A DNA stretch of 64,000 bases from the NCBI RefSeq assembly GCF_000143415.4, contig NW_003314293.1:1322431-1386430 (forward strand), in the 5' to 3' direction. The position numbers and the translations under genes were made by a program. The stretch is from Selaginella moellendorffii. Lineage: Eukaryota > Streptophyta > Lycopodiopsida > Selaginellales > Selaginellaceae. Below the pieces are notes generated by a model, which was not told where the DNA came from, did not search any database, and saw nothing but the letters and a program-made list of their open reading frames with translations. Below are positions 1-10,900 of this stretch, piece after piece (the first letter of the stretch is position 1; each line of letters begins with the position of its first letter).

Positions 1-773
1 TGCCGGAGGGACAGATTTGAGTCTCCAAACAAGGTGTCGTGCTTATCATGGAGAGTAACTGTGTGCTGGTGGTGCGTGTGAGGGAGACGCACCGGAAGGT
101 TTGGCTGGCTATGGAAGACAGTGGCTTCGAGCATGCATATGGTCAAGCTCATATATCCAGTTTGGAATCGAGCTCGAGTCGGGTTGCAAATGGCCGAGAG
201 TGCTTCGCGACAATCGACCATTTTCTCCAGGCAATGGATCGCGATCGCGAGCGTGATCCTATTAACACACCTCTCTTCTTAAATGCTACCTAGGAAAAGA
301 GTACGACTTTGCAAGTTATCAGGGTTTTTCTTTCGCATGGAACAAGAGGAGAACAAGCGGCCATTGCTCGCGGCGTCCTTCGCTCCAGGTATGGAATGGC
401 TCCACACCGTCCTGTATTTTCCAAGCCATCGTTTTCTTCGATCAAGCAGGCCACGAGCCGCGAGTTCCAGTGTGGACGGGAGAATTCCCATGCTCGGAAT
501 TGGAAGCCCAAGTCACCGGATCTGAGATACGAGCCGCCGCAGCGCACGATCCATATCCGGCTTGGATCAATGCTTGTGTGGTCACTCCGGATAGCTCCAT
601 CCAAGGCGCTCACGATCCTGGCTATGGAGGCAAGTGGACTCTTTCTCCATGAGATTTTTTGCTCACTTCTAGTTGCAGACGAACAAGCAGCTTCTTCTAC
701 CCACGAGAACTCGAGGTTGGATGTGGAATTAGCTTGTTGGTTTCTAACTCTTCCCCTCGATCTCCAGTGTCCA
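1..773. other. Upstream region of the SSUH2-like gene; probable undetected 5' exons
   Basis: No convincing separate gene. Several overlapping open frames exist but none looks like a known protein. Parts of 283-520 and 640-790 recur in diverged form at about 2000-2330, so this stretch is probably 5' flank, 5' UTR or first exon of the SSUH2-like gene. A 23-base string at about 103-125 recurs at about 7580-7602. Confidence 0.4.
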
Positions 774-1945
774 GAGCTTGCAAGAGGATGAGATTCGCGA
801 CTTACTCATCGATCACGTCCACCACCATTGCTGCTGGGGGAAGCGGCCAGCGTGGTCGTGGAAGATCAGCAAGGTGGAAGACTGTAATGCCTACGTTGGA
901 ACTCTGGAAACTTTCATCGAGGAGAGAGACCTAGTGGAGGAGTGTGTTCCATACGACGGTCGAATCATAGACGAGGGTGGCCGAGCTCCCGGACCTTGGG
1001 AACTCGACACTCGTTCACACTTTCCACCACTCTTCGTGAGCTCCAAAGAGGCTTTGATCAAGGTGCCACACTCGGAAAGTGTGGAGCAATGCACAGGTTC
1101 TCTTGGAGCTCAAAACTTTTTTTTTTCTTTTCGAGAGATTTTTGCTGAGTTTCTTTGGCCAGGTTGCTTCGGACAGGGAGATATCGCTTGTCATGTTTGC
1201 ACGATATACGATGATTCCGGAAATCTCCAGCAAAGGAAAAAGTTTACGTGCTCGGGATGCAATGGCCGTGGCCTCATTGCTCACTTGGATGGCTCCGACA
1301 GCAGGTTTTTCTAGATTGATCTTCGAGTCTTTCACTTATCCTGCCAGAGCTCTCTCTTTTCAGCTGCAAGGAATGCAAGGGAAGCGGCAAAGTTTACTGC
1401 CCGAGATGCCACTCTCGCGGTTTGCTGGCATGCGAGCACTGCAAGTCAGCCGGATCATTCGTCTCATCCATGAGCGTTCGCGTTAAATGGTTAGTGCTTC
1501 TCCCAAGCTTTTACAAGCTGCCAGTGGCGATTGATCTTAAGAGTCCATCTTTCCTTTTACTCCCAGGAGGACACTGCTGAGCAGGAAAGTGATCGCGTCC
1601 AGCCACGCCGCCTCCGTCCCGGACGACGTTTTCCAGCGAGCCAAAGGCGTGGAGCTCTACTGCCACGAATCACAGCAATGCCAGGCAGCAGATTTCCAGG
1701 ACTCGGCACTGCTCAGCCGCTTCTCGAAGGAGATCATCCGGGAGCGAGCTCCAGTCCCCCCGGCGGCGCGAGTCGTGAGCGAGAGGCACCGCATCACGGT
1801 GGTTCCCGTGACCAGAGTGTTGATGAGCGACGGCAAGAGAAGGTGGTTTAAGTTCTATATCGTCGGGCTCAAGAAGGAGGTCTATCTCAAGAACTATCCA
1901 CAAAAGTGCTGCTGCCAGTGTTGCCATAGCTGCACAATCATGTAG
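774..1945 (+). CDS. SSUH2-like cysteine-rich (DnaJ-type zinc cluster) protein, 5' end not resolved
   Basis: Resembles the SSUH2 (Ssu-2 homologue) family, whose biochemical role is poorly defined. Exons I can join by GT-AG introns are about 774-1096, 1163-1304, 1364-1489 and 1567-1945. The first visible exon has the family signature of a CCWG motif followed by LETF, EPY-like and APGPW segments. Across the 1097-1162 intron the protein reads CTGCFGQGDIACHVC, a CxxCxGxG zinc-cluster repeat; three more such motifs follow (CSGCNGRG, CKECKGSG, CPRCHSRG). The last exon holds the conserved C-terminal part and ends in a Cys-rich tail (CCCQCCHSCTIM) that could be lipidated, which is inference. The upstream exon or exons that should carry the start codon lie somewhere in 280-770 and I could not place them. 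Introns of about 58-77 nt fit the other genes here. Confidence 0.8.
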
Positions 1946-1984
1946 GTAATTTGTCTCTTGATAAACTCATTGTCGTTATGCTAT

Positions 1985-2330
1985 AGAACTTGGCAATGAC
2001 CGATGCCATCCTAAGAAAAGAGTATGTTATCAGAAATTTTCTTCTTTTTCTTGTTCTTTCGCATGGAACAAGAAGAAGAGATTTTTCATAAGCTTCCAGT
2101 TCTGAGCAGGGAGAATTTTCCCGTCTGATAGTGACCTGCTCGATCGAAGGCATGGATTTTTTAACTCACGAGATCTTTGCTCACTCGTGGCTGGCTGTAG
2201 TCACAGACAAAACAACCAGCTTCTTTCACTCGAGCACTCGTTGGATGTGAAATTAGCTCGTTGATTTCTAACTCTTCCCCATGTTGGTCCATCTCCGTGG
2301 AAGAGATGGAGCGGGCGACTCGAGGTTCAG
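1985..2330 (+). repeat. Diverged second copy of the SSUH2-like gene 5' flank
   Basis: Segments around 2010-2065 (AAGAAAAGAGTA followed by CTTTCGCATGGAACAAGA) and 2155-2280 (GATGTGAAATTAGCTCGTTG, TTTCTAACTCTTCCCC) match, in the same order and orientation, 290-345 and 645-755 upstream of the SSUH2-like coding exons. This looks like a partial tandem duplication in which the 5' part of the gene was copied just downstream of its stop codon. No zinc-cluster coding sequence follows in this copy, so it is a fragment. Confidence 0.65.
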
Positions 2331-4380
2331 CTTCTCGGGCTTGTTTATTCCATTAATATTTGCGTTAACCAGGGCAGTGAGTATGACAGAGAACTATGGC
2401 ACGTAGCACATCTCCCTTATTGGCACTCAGGGATCCAGCTTTAGCTCATCCATGAACGCCCAGTGTGATTTGATAGTAAGAAGGAGCCACAGAGTTTTAA
2501 AGAAGGGACATGCATATGAATCGGACTTCTTCTAGTAGCAGTGTACACCAAGCAAAGCTTACTCTTATTCCATTTGGGTCTCTAGTCCTAGCATTGAGCA
2601 GAGTAGCAAATCGACACATACCTGTGGTTGCTTTCATTATAGTAGCTCGATGGCAAGGCGAGCCGCGAGATTCACATCTTTACGAGAGTATCCTGTTCAA
2701 AGAAGAAGGACAAGGAGATGAAGAAGAAAAACAAAGTCGCTCAGACTCTGGCCAGCGAGAATACCTCAAGTCTTCCTGGCAGAGGACATCGTTCCCCGTA
2801 GCGTTTTCATCCTGCCTGCAAAGCCGCCATCCTTGAGATTCCCGGCCAGCAGCTTCCTGCATTGAATCAAAAATGATCCAGCGAAAGAAAATGTTTGACG
2901 AATACCTGACGCTCTGCCAGCAGCTGGTCCTGCAAATCCTCCACCGGTATACAAATCCTCCCGGAACCGCGCCAGCGTGCGTGCGCAAGTCATGAAGAAG
3001 TTACTGCACAGACCACAAACTGTCCTGTGCGACTCGCTCGGACCGCTCGCCCTAGCATATCGTGTATCAAGGTCAAGCCGTGCTCGTTAGTATGCGTTAG
3101 CACAAGAAAAGAGAAGAACCGCTACTCGCTTGAGATGTGTATCCTTGTGCCTCATATCCACTTAGACGTGGACATCGTTGAGGGAATTGAGCTGGGGCAA
3201 AACTTCTGGCAGCAGATGACACGAGCAGGACATCGTAAGAGAAGCAAGCCGAGGGTTGAAGAATCGGAGGTGACGTTCGTGTCAGAGAAACCAGAGGCAT
3301 GAGGAGACTACATGATCAAACCATCAGAGCAAGTTCCCCCAAACTTCTCTAAATCAAATCACCTGAAAGGCGCAGCGGCCAGAGTTTGTGATCCGGCAAC
3401 ATGTGGCAGTGCTCCTCCTTGGCCAGGGGCAATGTACATTTGCCAACACCTGGAATCTTCATGAGCGAAGAAAATGGAAACGCGGTAGCCATCGATTTAC
3501 CATGACAGCGAGCCTGGATGAATCCCTGGAGGGACAAGTAGAGGCGCTGCTGCTGCTGGTAATTTCCAAAGCCTCCCGGACCGATCGCTTGCTGCTGCTC
3601 TCGCCGCCAGCACGATTACTGTTTTGCAGCTGCCCAATGCGAACATAACATCACATAACAAACTCGTTACAGCCATGAGAGCCCCATAGCTGAGAAGTGT
3701 AGAAGCATCAATGAGGTTTGCGAGCATACATTCTTGCTTGGTGGCGTTGGATGGATTATATTTCCAAAATATTAAAAACATAAGGGTTAAAAGGGCTGAC
3801 CTAGATCATATTATTTGCACAAGATAGTATTGCCGATCAATTTCAGAACTGAACAAACAAAAGCGATAAGAAGTAGCATTCCAGACTGGCAACAAATCAA
3901 AAGGTGAGTACTCACTGTCTCTTTTTTGCATTTGCTACAAGATCATCATACAATGCAATGGAGCAGCATTAGTAACCTCAATTGACATGTTCCTTGATCA
4001 ATGACAACGTTGTATAATTGAAGAAGATAATGCAAAACCAGAAAAAAGTTTCACTTTGTTCATTGTGCCCATTGTGTTAGTGGCTCCTTTTATAGCAGCA
4101 GCAACAGAAAGGTATTGGCATACATTGCCTAGACAACAACACTGGGCTAGAAAAACTTCCTGCGAGTTCAATAGGAAAAAAGGAGCCAAAAGAAACATCC
4201 CTGGAGCTTTTGAATGTGCTGCCGCAATCTGATCAATTGCTGTCCCAAGATCGTCGTTGCGCTGAAACTCGATGCCTGAAAACAATTTTTCTGAGCACTG
4301 CCTTCTTCGCAATTTCTTGGGGAGCATCGACTTTCTTCTAAGCTTTTGGCTGGCGGACGTAATATGGGTTAGGGCTGGTG
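2331..4380. other. Intergenic or unassigned region
   Basis: No gene recognised. Minus-strand frames at 2680-2993 and 3349-3781 have some protein-like stretches (for example EDLQDQLLAERQ on the minus strand near 2930, and a Gln-rich GNYQQQQRLYLSLQ near 3550). They may be exons of an unidentified minus-strand gene or a relic, but I cannot connect them by splice sites or assign a family. The stretch 3780-4380 looks like leader sequence of the F-box gene. Confidence 0.3.
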
Positions 4381-5388
4381 ATGGAGCATGTAGATATCCT
4401 TTTGAAGCTTCCTGGACCGAGTCTCTTGAGAGCGAGAGCTGTTTGCAAGGCTTGGAAAGAAGTAATTGATTCTCCATGGTTTTCAAACCGCTACAGGGAT
4501 CCATCGCCCTACATCTTACTGCCATCGTCAAAACAAGAGGGCTTGCCATTCTGTAACATATGCCACTTGGTTCTGGGTAAGTGGTTCAAGTTGGAATTTC
4601 CATCCACATATATCCAGTTGGTCTCTCAGTCCGGGCTGGTGCTGGTCCGGGAAGGCAGAGTTTTTTGGGTGGGGAACCCATTCTTCAATAAGTGGAAACG
4701 ATATAACTTAGACTTGCCATTTGCGAAATTTGATCATGAGCTTGCAACTCTAGCGGATCATGAGCAGGGCTACCGAGTAGTATTTCGGGTGCGTAGGTTT
4801 ATGCAAACAGCAGTCCTCTACTCTTGGAAGTCAGAGTGGCTCGTCACAGAGCAATGTAAGGAGGATATCAAAATGGAGGATTTTGCGGATTTTGTCACAT
4901 CCTCTTCTACTGTTTGTGGCAACATCATCCATTCCATTGGGTCCAAAAACAAAGTGGCACTACTAAGTTGTCGTGTAGACAATGGCAAGGTTCTCTCGCT
5001 CCGCTACTTGAAGCTGGGATCTGAAGTACTTGAAGGGCGTTTTAAGCTCTTTGGTTGGGATGGCAAGCTCTACTTGCTGGGAGAAAATGACAGTCACTTA
5101 TTTGGACTCTTTGAAATAAGAGGAGAGAATGTAGTTCTGATAAGCTGGGCGCCAGAAAGCATTTCTATAAAATTTCCCTTCGTAAGGTCGGCAAGCATAT
5201 ACAACAATATTATCTACTGCATTTTTCAAGTGAAGCTAGCAATGCTAGTAACTTACAACCTCAGTAAACATGGTTCGTGGCAGGTGGTACCACTTCCAGA
5301 ACCATTGCCTCTGTGCATTGGAATCTTAAATATTGTGAAGTTTAGTTTAGACTTACCGTTTGGGTTAGACTTGTGTAGTTCCTATTGA
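4381..5388 (+). CDS. F-box protein
   Basis: Intronless reading frame of about 335 residues starting at the ATG at 4381. The N-terminus (LKLPGPSLLRARAVCKAWK) is the second half of an F-box, the motif that docks substrate-recognition subunits onto SKP1 in SCF ubiquitin ligases. The usual leading LP-x-D/E portion is short, so either the true start is upstream through an intron or the F-box is minimal. The rest resembles the F-box-associated beta-propeller type seen in large plant F-box families: GLVLVREGRVFWVGNPFFNKW fits a blade, and further Trp/Gly-containing strands follow. The protein ends in Leu-rich sequence at a TGA. It is not closely similar to the three F-box genes at the right end of the window. 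Confidence 0.8.
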   Translation: MEHVDILLKLPGPSLLRARAVCKAWKEVIDSPWFSNRYRDPSPYILLPSSKQEGLPFCNICHLVLGKWFKLEFPSTYIQLVSQSGLVLVREGRVFWVGNPFFNKWKRYNLDLPFAKFDHELATLADHEQGYRVVFRVRRFMQTAVLYSWKSEWLVTEQCKEDIKMEDFADFVTSSSTVCGNIIHSIGSKNKVALLSCRVDNGKVLSLRYLKLGSEVLEGRFKLFGWDGKLYLLGENDSHLFGLFEIRGENVVLISWAPESISIKFPFVRSASIYNNIIYCIFQVKLAMLVTYNLSKHGSWQVVPLPEPLPLCIGILNIVKFSLDLPFGLDLCSSY

Positions 5389-5789
5389 TTTTCTTTTTCA
5401 CTTAGTTGATTTTGCTCTTGACCCTCCACACCTGAAAGGTTGTTATGAAAAAAAATCATAAAAATTTTCGAAATAATTTTCTGTCCAGCAGCTTTTTGGA
5501 TTGGGAAATTTTAGTTCCCACTATAAATCTCATCCAGGCCGAGCATTCAGCAGAGAATAAGCCAGCCGAAGGAATAATTTTGCAAAACCTTTACTCCTAG
5601 AATGTTAGAAACACAGTGTTAGGACAAGGAAAATAATGCGAACGATAACATGGATCATGGTCAATCTCCCTTGCCAGAGGCTTGGAAGCTTTCACGAGCA
5701 CTTGACCAGTGAAAGCTTCCAATGCTCTTCAGCAAGAAAAAATGTCTTTTGAGTTTGTCAAAGTTTTGGTACAGCTACCATTTAGATCT
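5389..5789. other. Intergenic region
   Basis: Sequence downstream of the F-box gene, moderately AT-rich at first. I see no gene or RNA in it. Its right end runs into the LINE remnant. Confidence 0.5.
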
Positions 5790-6125
5790 CTGATAGATGG
5801 TAATCAACAAAGAGTGGCTCAATCACGTCAAAGGCTAAAGAGGGCTGGGGAAAGCAGGCAGCCTTGCTTTACCCCAATGGCGTTGGTGATCGATTTTTGA
5901 CTGATAAAGTCGGCAAGGATAACGTTATATAATGCCTAGATTATATCTGGGGTGTCCCATGTGCCTTCTGCCAATCCCATAAGCTTTGTCTTGGGACTGT
6001 ATCCGAAGCTTTCTTGAAGTTTACGATATCTACTTGTGTATGGTGCATAACATGATTAAGTGATCTGCACAATTGTATTATCGCCAGAAACCCGTCACAC
6101 ATTTCGCTTTTAAGGCATATCAATT
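5790..6125 (-). mobile_element. Degenerate non-LTR (LINE) retrotransposon reverse-transcriptase fragment
   Basis: On the minus strand two pieces of a LINE-type reverse transcriptase are readable. At about 6080-5950 the motif VDIVNFKKASDTVPRQSLWD matches the family's FKKAFDTVPR block. At about 5905-5830 a piece reads ITNAIGVKQGCLLSPALFSL, matching the GVKQGCPLSP block that normally follows. The two lie in different frames with stops between them, so the element is dead and only about 0.3 kb is recognisable. No poly(A) tail or target-site duplication could be defined. Confidence 0.8.
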
Positions 6126-7783
6126 GACAATTAAGATTTCTCTGTTTAGAAGAGCATCAATGGAACAATCAAAATAAAGATCTGTTGCCCTTCTTTTCAG
6201 GAGCCATGCTCGCAATTCAAGAGAGAAGACAAAAAGCGCAAAGGCAAGAATCAAGAAATGAACTCAACATGATGAAGCTTAACTTTATAGAGTGACTTGT
6301 GATCTTATCATATGAGAGTTCTTGCTTTCCGGGTCGGGCTGTGTCCAGGAGTTCTCGTGGATGCCCTGATGGATCTGTTGGAGGTGATCAAGCTCTCGTG
6401 GGAGATGGTCAATCCTCTGAAAGCCAGGCCAGTTTCGAGGAGGCCTGCTGCTGCTCATGGCAACAAGGACTACGACTACTACGGTTGTTGACAAAATGGC
6501 TCTCAAGTGTGTTACGAAAAGGCTCTGCAAAGATTGGAAATGGGTTTGTCTCCCTAGCGTTCGAGCGCGAATCGCCCACGTCCGCCCGCACAACAAATCT
6601 CGTGTCCAACTTCTGAGCAAGACTACCATCTTTCAGGTGTAGATTGATCTCTTGAGCACTTTATTCAAGCAAAGAAATAAAGCTCTAAATCGATCGGAAC
6701 GAGGTCGGAGATTCGCTGTTCGTGATAGAATGCCAAGCGTATGCATTCTCTAGACAAAGCGATTGGCTGTGTCGATCTCACAAACGAGATCGTGGTGAGA
6801 TCCAGAACGAGATCACCAGCCGGATCTGGGAGGAGGTGGCTGGTTTACAGCCTGCGGCCACAAGGATGCTTGAGCTGCACCACAATCACTGTCTTGTTGT
6901 CTTCGACACTCATGGCTTGCATGCTATCACAAAAGAAGGCAAGTTGCATGGCCTGCCAACTACCCGCCAGTCGTGGATGCTGGGACAAATGCTCTCAACG
7001 CACTCCCGCGGCACACCATCTGATGCCAGCACCAGAAACTTACAGCCCCCATCATGATGGAAATCAATTTCCACAACGTCGGGAAGAGCCACTACCGCGG
7101 GATTTTTCAACTGAATTCTTATTTCCCTTCCCTTCCTGAATGAAATAATCCAAGAACCCAAACGAGTACAAGGGGCTTAGTAAAATAGCGAGAGATACGG
7201 AAATAGGAGTGGAGCGTAGCGTGGTTATGAGCGTCTGTGGCATAACACCACTTTTAAGTTGTGATTCACTGGTTGAATAGTTTACAGCCCTGATCATACT
7301 GGCTGAGCACACATCTGACAGTTGAAATCCGCAGATATGATCCGACAAAACGTGTTGCTGTTTGAAACTGCGAACTTCTCCTGTATTGCGTGGTCAATTT
7401 CTTGGTGCTTCAATCGTCCTTGCTTGGATCTAACCCTCAATGAACTCTTTATTGTTCCAATAGTGCTACTGCGTCACCATGGATCTGGGATCGAACATTG
7501 TTGTGCAACACAACCCAAAAGTTGCTGGACGGCGTTGAAAGGCCTGGGCAAATGGCAAAAACGTGGGAATTATACTTATGGGCTGGCTATGGAAGACAGT
7601 GGCCGACTTTCGATGTACTGATGACGCCAGCAGCCGGACGGAGAAGCACAGCTTGAATTAGTTGTTTGTCTGGAATGTCTGGCTTCTTTCCGACATCAAA
7701 ACATTTATAATGCAAGGTGGCGGGCTTTAAGTTAATGAAGTTGGTTAACAATGTAAGAAGAGTAAAATAAAACGAACTCTCTT
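6126..7783. other. Unassigned region with a possible PP2C-like fragment
   Basis: Several medium open frames on both strands, none clearly a gene. On the minus strand near 7110-7010 the peptide NPAVVALPDVVEIDF followed by CKFLVLASDGV resembles the FLVLASDGxWD segment of PP2C phosphatases. The Trp-Asp does not follow and the frame then diverges, so at best it is a relic. Plus-strand frames at 6457-6642 and 6722-7057 have no match I recognise. Confidence 0.3.
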
Positions 7784-10462
7784 TCACCCAAGAAACTTGG
7801 CAAGCTCCATTCTTACCTCATTCGCAGCGTCCGCCATCACCTTGCCATTGTTTATGGTCGTAGTCGTCCACTGGATATTGTCCTCGCTCTTCAAGAATCG
7901 CCCTCCTCTCGGGTACTGCACTTGCTGCCACCCCATCGCGCTCCATTTGTCACACTGCTCCTCGATCCTCCTCCTCTTGAACCGAAAGTGCGCCGCGATC
8001 AAATCCTTGAACACCTCGTCCGGACTGCGCAGCGCCGGCACCATGGAATGCATCATCGTGTTGAAGCACTGCTCGTAGTTGTAGTTCTCGGACTCGTAGT
8101 GGCGGCTACCATCCTTGGGCCTGCTCTTCTCCCACCCGGGTTCGTTGTAGTAAGGCTCGCTCACGAACACCAGGCTTTGGAGCGACACGAGCAGCTGGAG
8201 CAGCGTCGAGGATCCCGGCTGCCACGATGGCCCGGTCCAAGTCCCCAGCAAGCTCAAGCACACCTTGCCACAGTGGTACAAGTTTGGGTTGAATCGCACC
8301 TTGCCGCCGGCGGTGGTCAGGAACTGGACCGACGGAGGGGAGCTCGGGTAGCCATCGCCCACGAAGATGTCGAAGAGGAAGATCCCATTCTCGTATGGCG
8401 TGTCGTGGGGGCCGATGATGAGCGCGCGGAGGAGGTCCATCCGGAACTCGTCCACCCGGACGTGGATCGAGGAGTGGAACTCGAGCGGGAGCTGCGTGGC
8501 GAGGCCAGCCAGCTCCTTGGCGATGCGCCGGGACCGGCTGCCGTTGCCCAAGTCCGCGTCCCAGTGGATCGAGCTCCGGAAGTAGTGATTCTGGAGGAGC
8601 GCAGCGTGGCCGAACTGGAGTGGCTTGAGCGCCGTCACGTAGTCGAGCTCCTCGCTGCTTGGTTCGTCCATGGCGATCACTTGCTTGCCTTTGTCGTCGT
8701 GTCGCGGCGGTGGAGAGCTCTCCTTCTCGATCGTGATGCTGCTAGCGCCGGAGGAGGGCGACCCTGACGGAAGAGCACCAGGGTGGCGGAGCTTGAAAAC
8801 TTGGTCCGAGTCTTCCATCCACGCTGCATGCCACGCGAGGCGCTGCCTCCACGCACTGATCCGCCGCACCAGCCGCTCAAACGTGTCCTTTGCCTCGCCA
8901 AACAGCGCCGCCTCCACCGCGGAGTTCTCGTCGTCGTCCACCCCGCCAAGCATCGGCGTGCTCAGGAAGAACGAGGCCTGCGTGTGGAGCTTCGCGAAGC
9001 TGGCCATGAGCGACGCCGGATGGAACAGTCCCTCGCTGCCGCTCCAGCAATCGTGGCTCGGATCCGACGCGCTGCCGCAAACCAGCGGGAGGAGCTCCGG
9101 AAGGCCGGCAACAGTCCGCAGCAGAGCAAAGAGCTCGAAGTGGAGCTCCGAGCGGGAGACGATGTCCAGCGCTGAATCGTTGCGGAGCAGCCAGCTGAGA
9201 ACATCGCGGGCGATAGAGTCACGGCAGCACAGCAGCGCGGCTGCTGGCAGCGAGACCCGGCCGCCATTCTCCAGGCACGCCAGCTTGATCCCGTCAGAGA
9301 GCTTCCTCAACACCTCGACCACTGCCTTGTCCGAGGCCTCGACATTCTTATCCACGGCCACTGCGCAAACCTCCTTGGAGCTCGCCGTCTCGGACTTCTT
9401 CGCCTTGAAAGCTCGCCGGATCGACGAGCTCTTCTTCGTGTAGTTCTTCCTCGCCACCTTGACGCTCAAGCTCGAGTGATACACTGCCCGGAGCTCCTCC
9501 ACCGTCGCAAAGATGGTCTCCATCTCCGCGTCCCACGAAAAGGTCGCCGCCGCCGCCGCCACCTTGAGCCGCTTCGCCGAATTCTCACCGGGGTTGAAAG
9601 CCGCCGAGGCGTCGCGCATCCTCGAGCACAGCCACTGGTCCACAAAGTCCACGGCCTTCTTGCCGGCGACAACTCTTAGATCCTGTCGGCTCAGGGGGAG
9701 CTGGCAGATCGGACACTCGAATCCCGCAAACCCGGACTGGAGCCTCTCCACACGGTCGCCGACGAGCCCGACCGCGCAATCCCGGCAAAAACCGTGCCCA
9801 CATCCTTGGAGGGAGTAGCCGTCAACGCCGTCAACGCGGCACACCACGCAGTTGACCGGGGGCTTGACCGCTGGAGGAGCCGGGTCCTCCTCGATCATCG
9901 TCAAATCGATCGGATCAAACGGGGCTCGGCACATAGAACACGCGCTGGAGGGCATCTCATTGATGAAAGTGCAAGCCGGGCAAGCTCTCTCGCTCGATCC
10001 CGATGATCCTTCTTCGCTGTTCTTGGGCTCGTTGTTGCGAATCTCCTGCTCGATCCGCGGCTCAAACCGGGCATTGCACATAGAACACGCCAGCGCTCCC
10101 ATCTTGTTGGCGAAAGTGCAAACTGGGCATGGCTTCGATCCGGCGGCGCCGCTCGAGGCCCCAAACTCCGATCGACACATGCTACACTTGGCGGCCCTGG
10201 AGAAATTGAGATACGTGCAAACCTCGCAAAGCTTGGAGCGGGCCTCCTTGCCCGATTCATCGTCACTGCCATCGATCACCACAACGTTATCCTGCGGAGG
10301 AGGAGGATGGGGAGGAGGAGCACCATAGCCAGGCCCAGGAGCTACAAATTCTACTTCATCTCCTCCACTGTCGTCCTCTTCCTCGTCTTCCTCGTCTTCC
10401 TCTTCTTCCTCTTCTCCTTGACTGTAGTAGCCATCCCCCGTCTCGCCCCAGTCCACCTCCAT
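7784..10462 (-). CDS. Ubiquitin-conjugating enzyme (BIRC6/UBE2O-like UBC) with RanBP2 zinc fingers and a RING
   Basis: Intronless gene for 892 residues. Order: an acidic N-terminus (residues 17-36); three RanBP2-type zinc fingers with C-x2-C-x10-C-x2-C spacing (Cys 79/82/93/96, 112/115/126/129, 161/164/175/178); a C3HC4 RING (Cys 205, 208, 221, His 223, Cys 226, 229, 250, 253); a long middle region without a recognised domain; and a C-terminal UBC fold at about 645-840. The UBC part has the large-E2 signature, including DTPYENGIFLFDIF, YPSSPP, FNPNLYHCGKVCLSLLGTW with the probable catalytic Cys at 735, and SLVFVSEPYYNEPG. This is typical of BIRC6, UBE2O and plant PHO2-type enzymes. Carrying zinc fingers, RING and UBC on one chain suggests a combined E2/E3 able to bind ubiquitin or a substrate itself (inference). 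It faces away from the DUF674 gene across 438 bp that probably holds both promoters. Confidence 0.9.
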   Translation of the reverse strand: MEVDWGETGDGYYSQGEEEEEEDEEDEEEDDSGGDEVEFVAPGPGYGAPPPHPPPPQDNVVVIDGSDDESGKEARSKLCEVCTYLNFSRAAKCSMCRSEFGASSGAAGSKPCPVCTFANKMGALACSMCNARFEPRIEQEIRNNEPKNSEEGSSGSSERACPACTFINEMPSSACSMCRAPFDPIDLTMIEEDPAPPAVKPPVNCVVCRVDGVDGYSLQGCGHGFCRDCAVGLVGDRVERLQSGFAGFECPICQLPLSRQDLRVVAGKKAVDFVDQWLCSRMRDASAAFNPGENSAKRLKVAAAAATFSWDAEMETIFATVEELRAVYHSSLSVKVARKNYTKKSSSIRRAFKAKKSETASSKEVCAVAVDKNVEASDKAVVEVLRKLSDGIKLACLENGGRVSLPAAALLCCRDSIARDVLSWLLRNDSALDIVSRSELHFELFALLRTVAGLPELLPLVCGSASDPSHDCWSGSEGLFHPASLMASFAKLHTQASFFLSTPMLGGVDDDENSAVEAALFGEAKDTFERLVRRISAWRQRLAWHAAWMEDSDQVFKLRHPGALPSGSPSSGASSITIEKESSPPPRHDDKGKQVIAMDEPSSEELDYVTALKPLQFGHAALLQNHYFRSSIHWDADLGNGSRSRRIAKELAGLATQLPLEFHSSIHVRVDEFRMDLLRALIIGPHDTPYENGIFLFDIFVGDGYPSSPPSVQFLTTAGGKVRFNPNLYHCGKVCLSLLGTWTGPSWQPGSSTLLQLLVSLQSLVFVSEPYYNEPGWEKSRPKDGSRHYESENYNYEQCFNTMMHSMVPALRSPDEVFKDLIAAHFRFKRRRIEEQCDKWSAMGWQQVQYPRGGRFLKSEDNIQWTTTTINNGKVMADAANEVRMELAKFLG

Positions 10463-10900
10463 GCCCGGAAAAAGCTTTGCCCTCGCCGGCGAGCGAATAT
10501 TCTCCCTATCAAACCCTAGGCCTAGGGGAATATACCGGTCAATTTATCTATTTTAGGGCTGACATCAGCGATAGGATGCTGACCTTTGGTTGCTCGGGTT
10601 TTATTTTTTTGTTTGCTTTTTCCGCTTTCGCGCGTTTCCTGGATTTGAAAAAGCTCTGTTCTTGGTCGCGGATGATTAGGGCGAAGCGATGAGAGGGCGA
10701 GCTGTGATCGTCGGGAGATGGGTAGCAGCGGCGAGAGCCCGTGCCAGTTTATCGTCGAGCTCCTGAGCGAGAATGCGTACGATCTCATCTCCTGATCTAG
10801 AGAGGTTTTCACAGTTTCTCTTCCTTTTGCTCGTTTTCTCTAAATCAGTCCCAGTGACCGCGATCATCGTCCCCCGCCCCCGCCTCTGCCATCGAATCTA
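10463..10900. promoter_or_regulatory. Divergent intergenic (probable bidirectional promoter) region
   Basis: The 438 bp between the start codons of the minus-strand E2 gene and the plus-strand DUF674 gene. It must contain both 5' leaders and promoters. No clear TATA box or other element stands out. Confidence 0.5.

Noticed and set aside
6910-7161. PP2C phosphatase gene
   Set aside because: Only one short motif-like stretch; the following WD and the rest of the domain are absent. Noted as a possible relic only.
7922-8767. Long plus-strand open frame (281 residues)
   Set aside because: Antisense shadow of the GC-rich E2 gene; it has no domain features, while the minus-strand frame has clear RING and UBC motifs.
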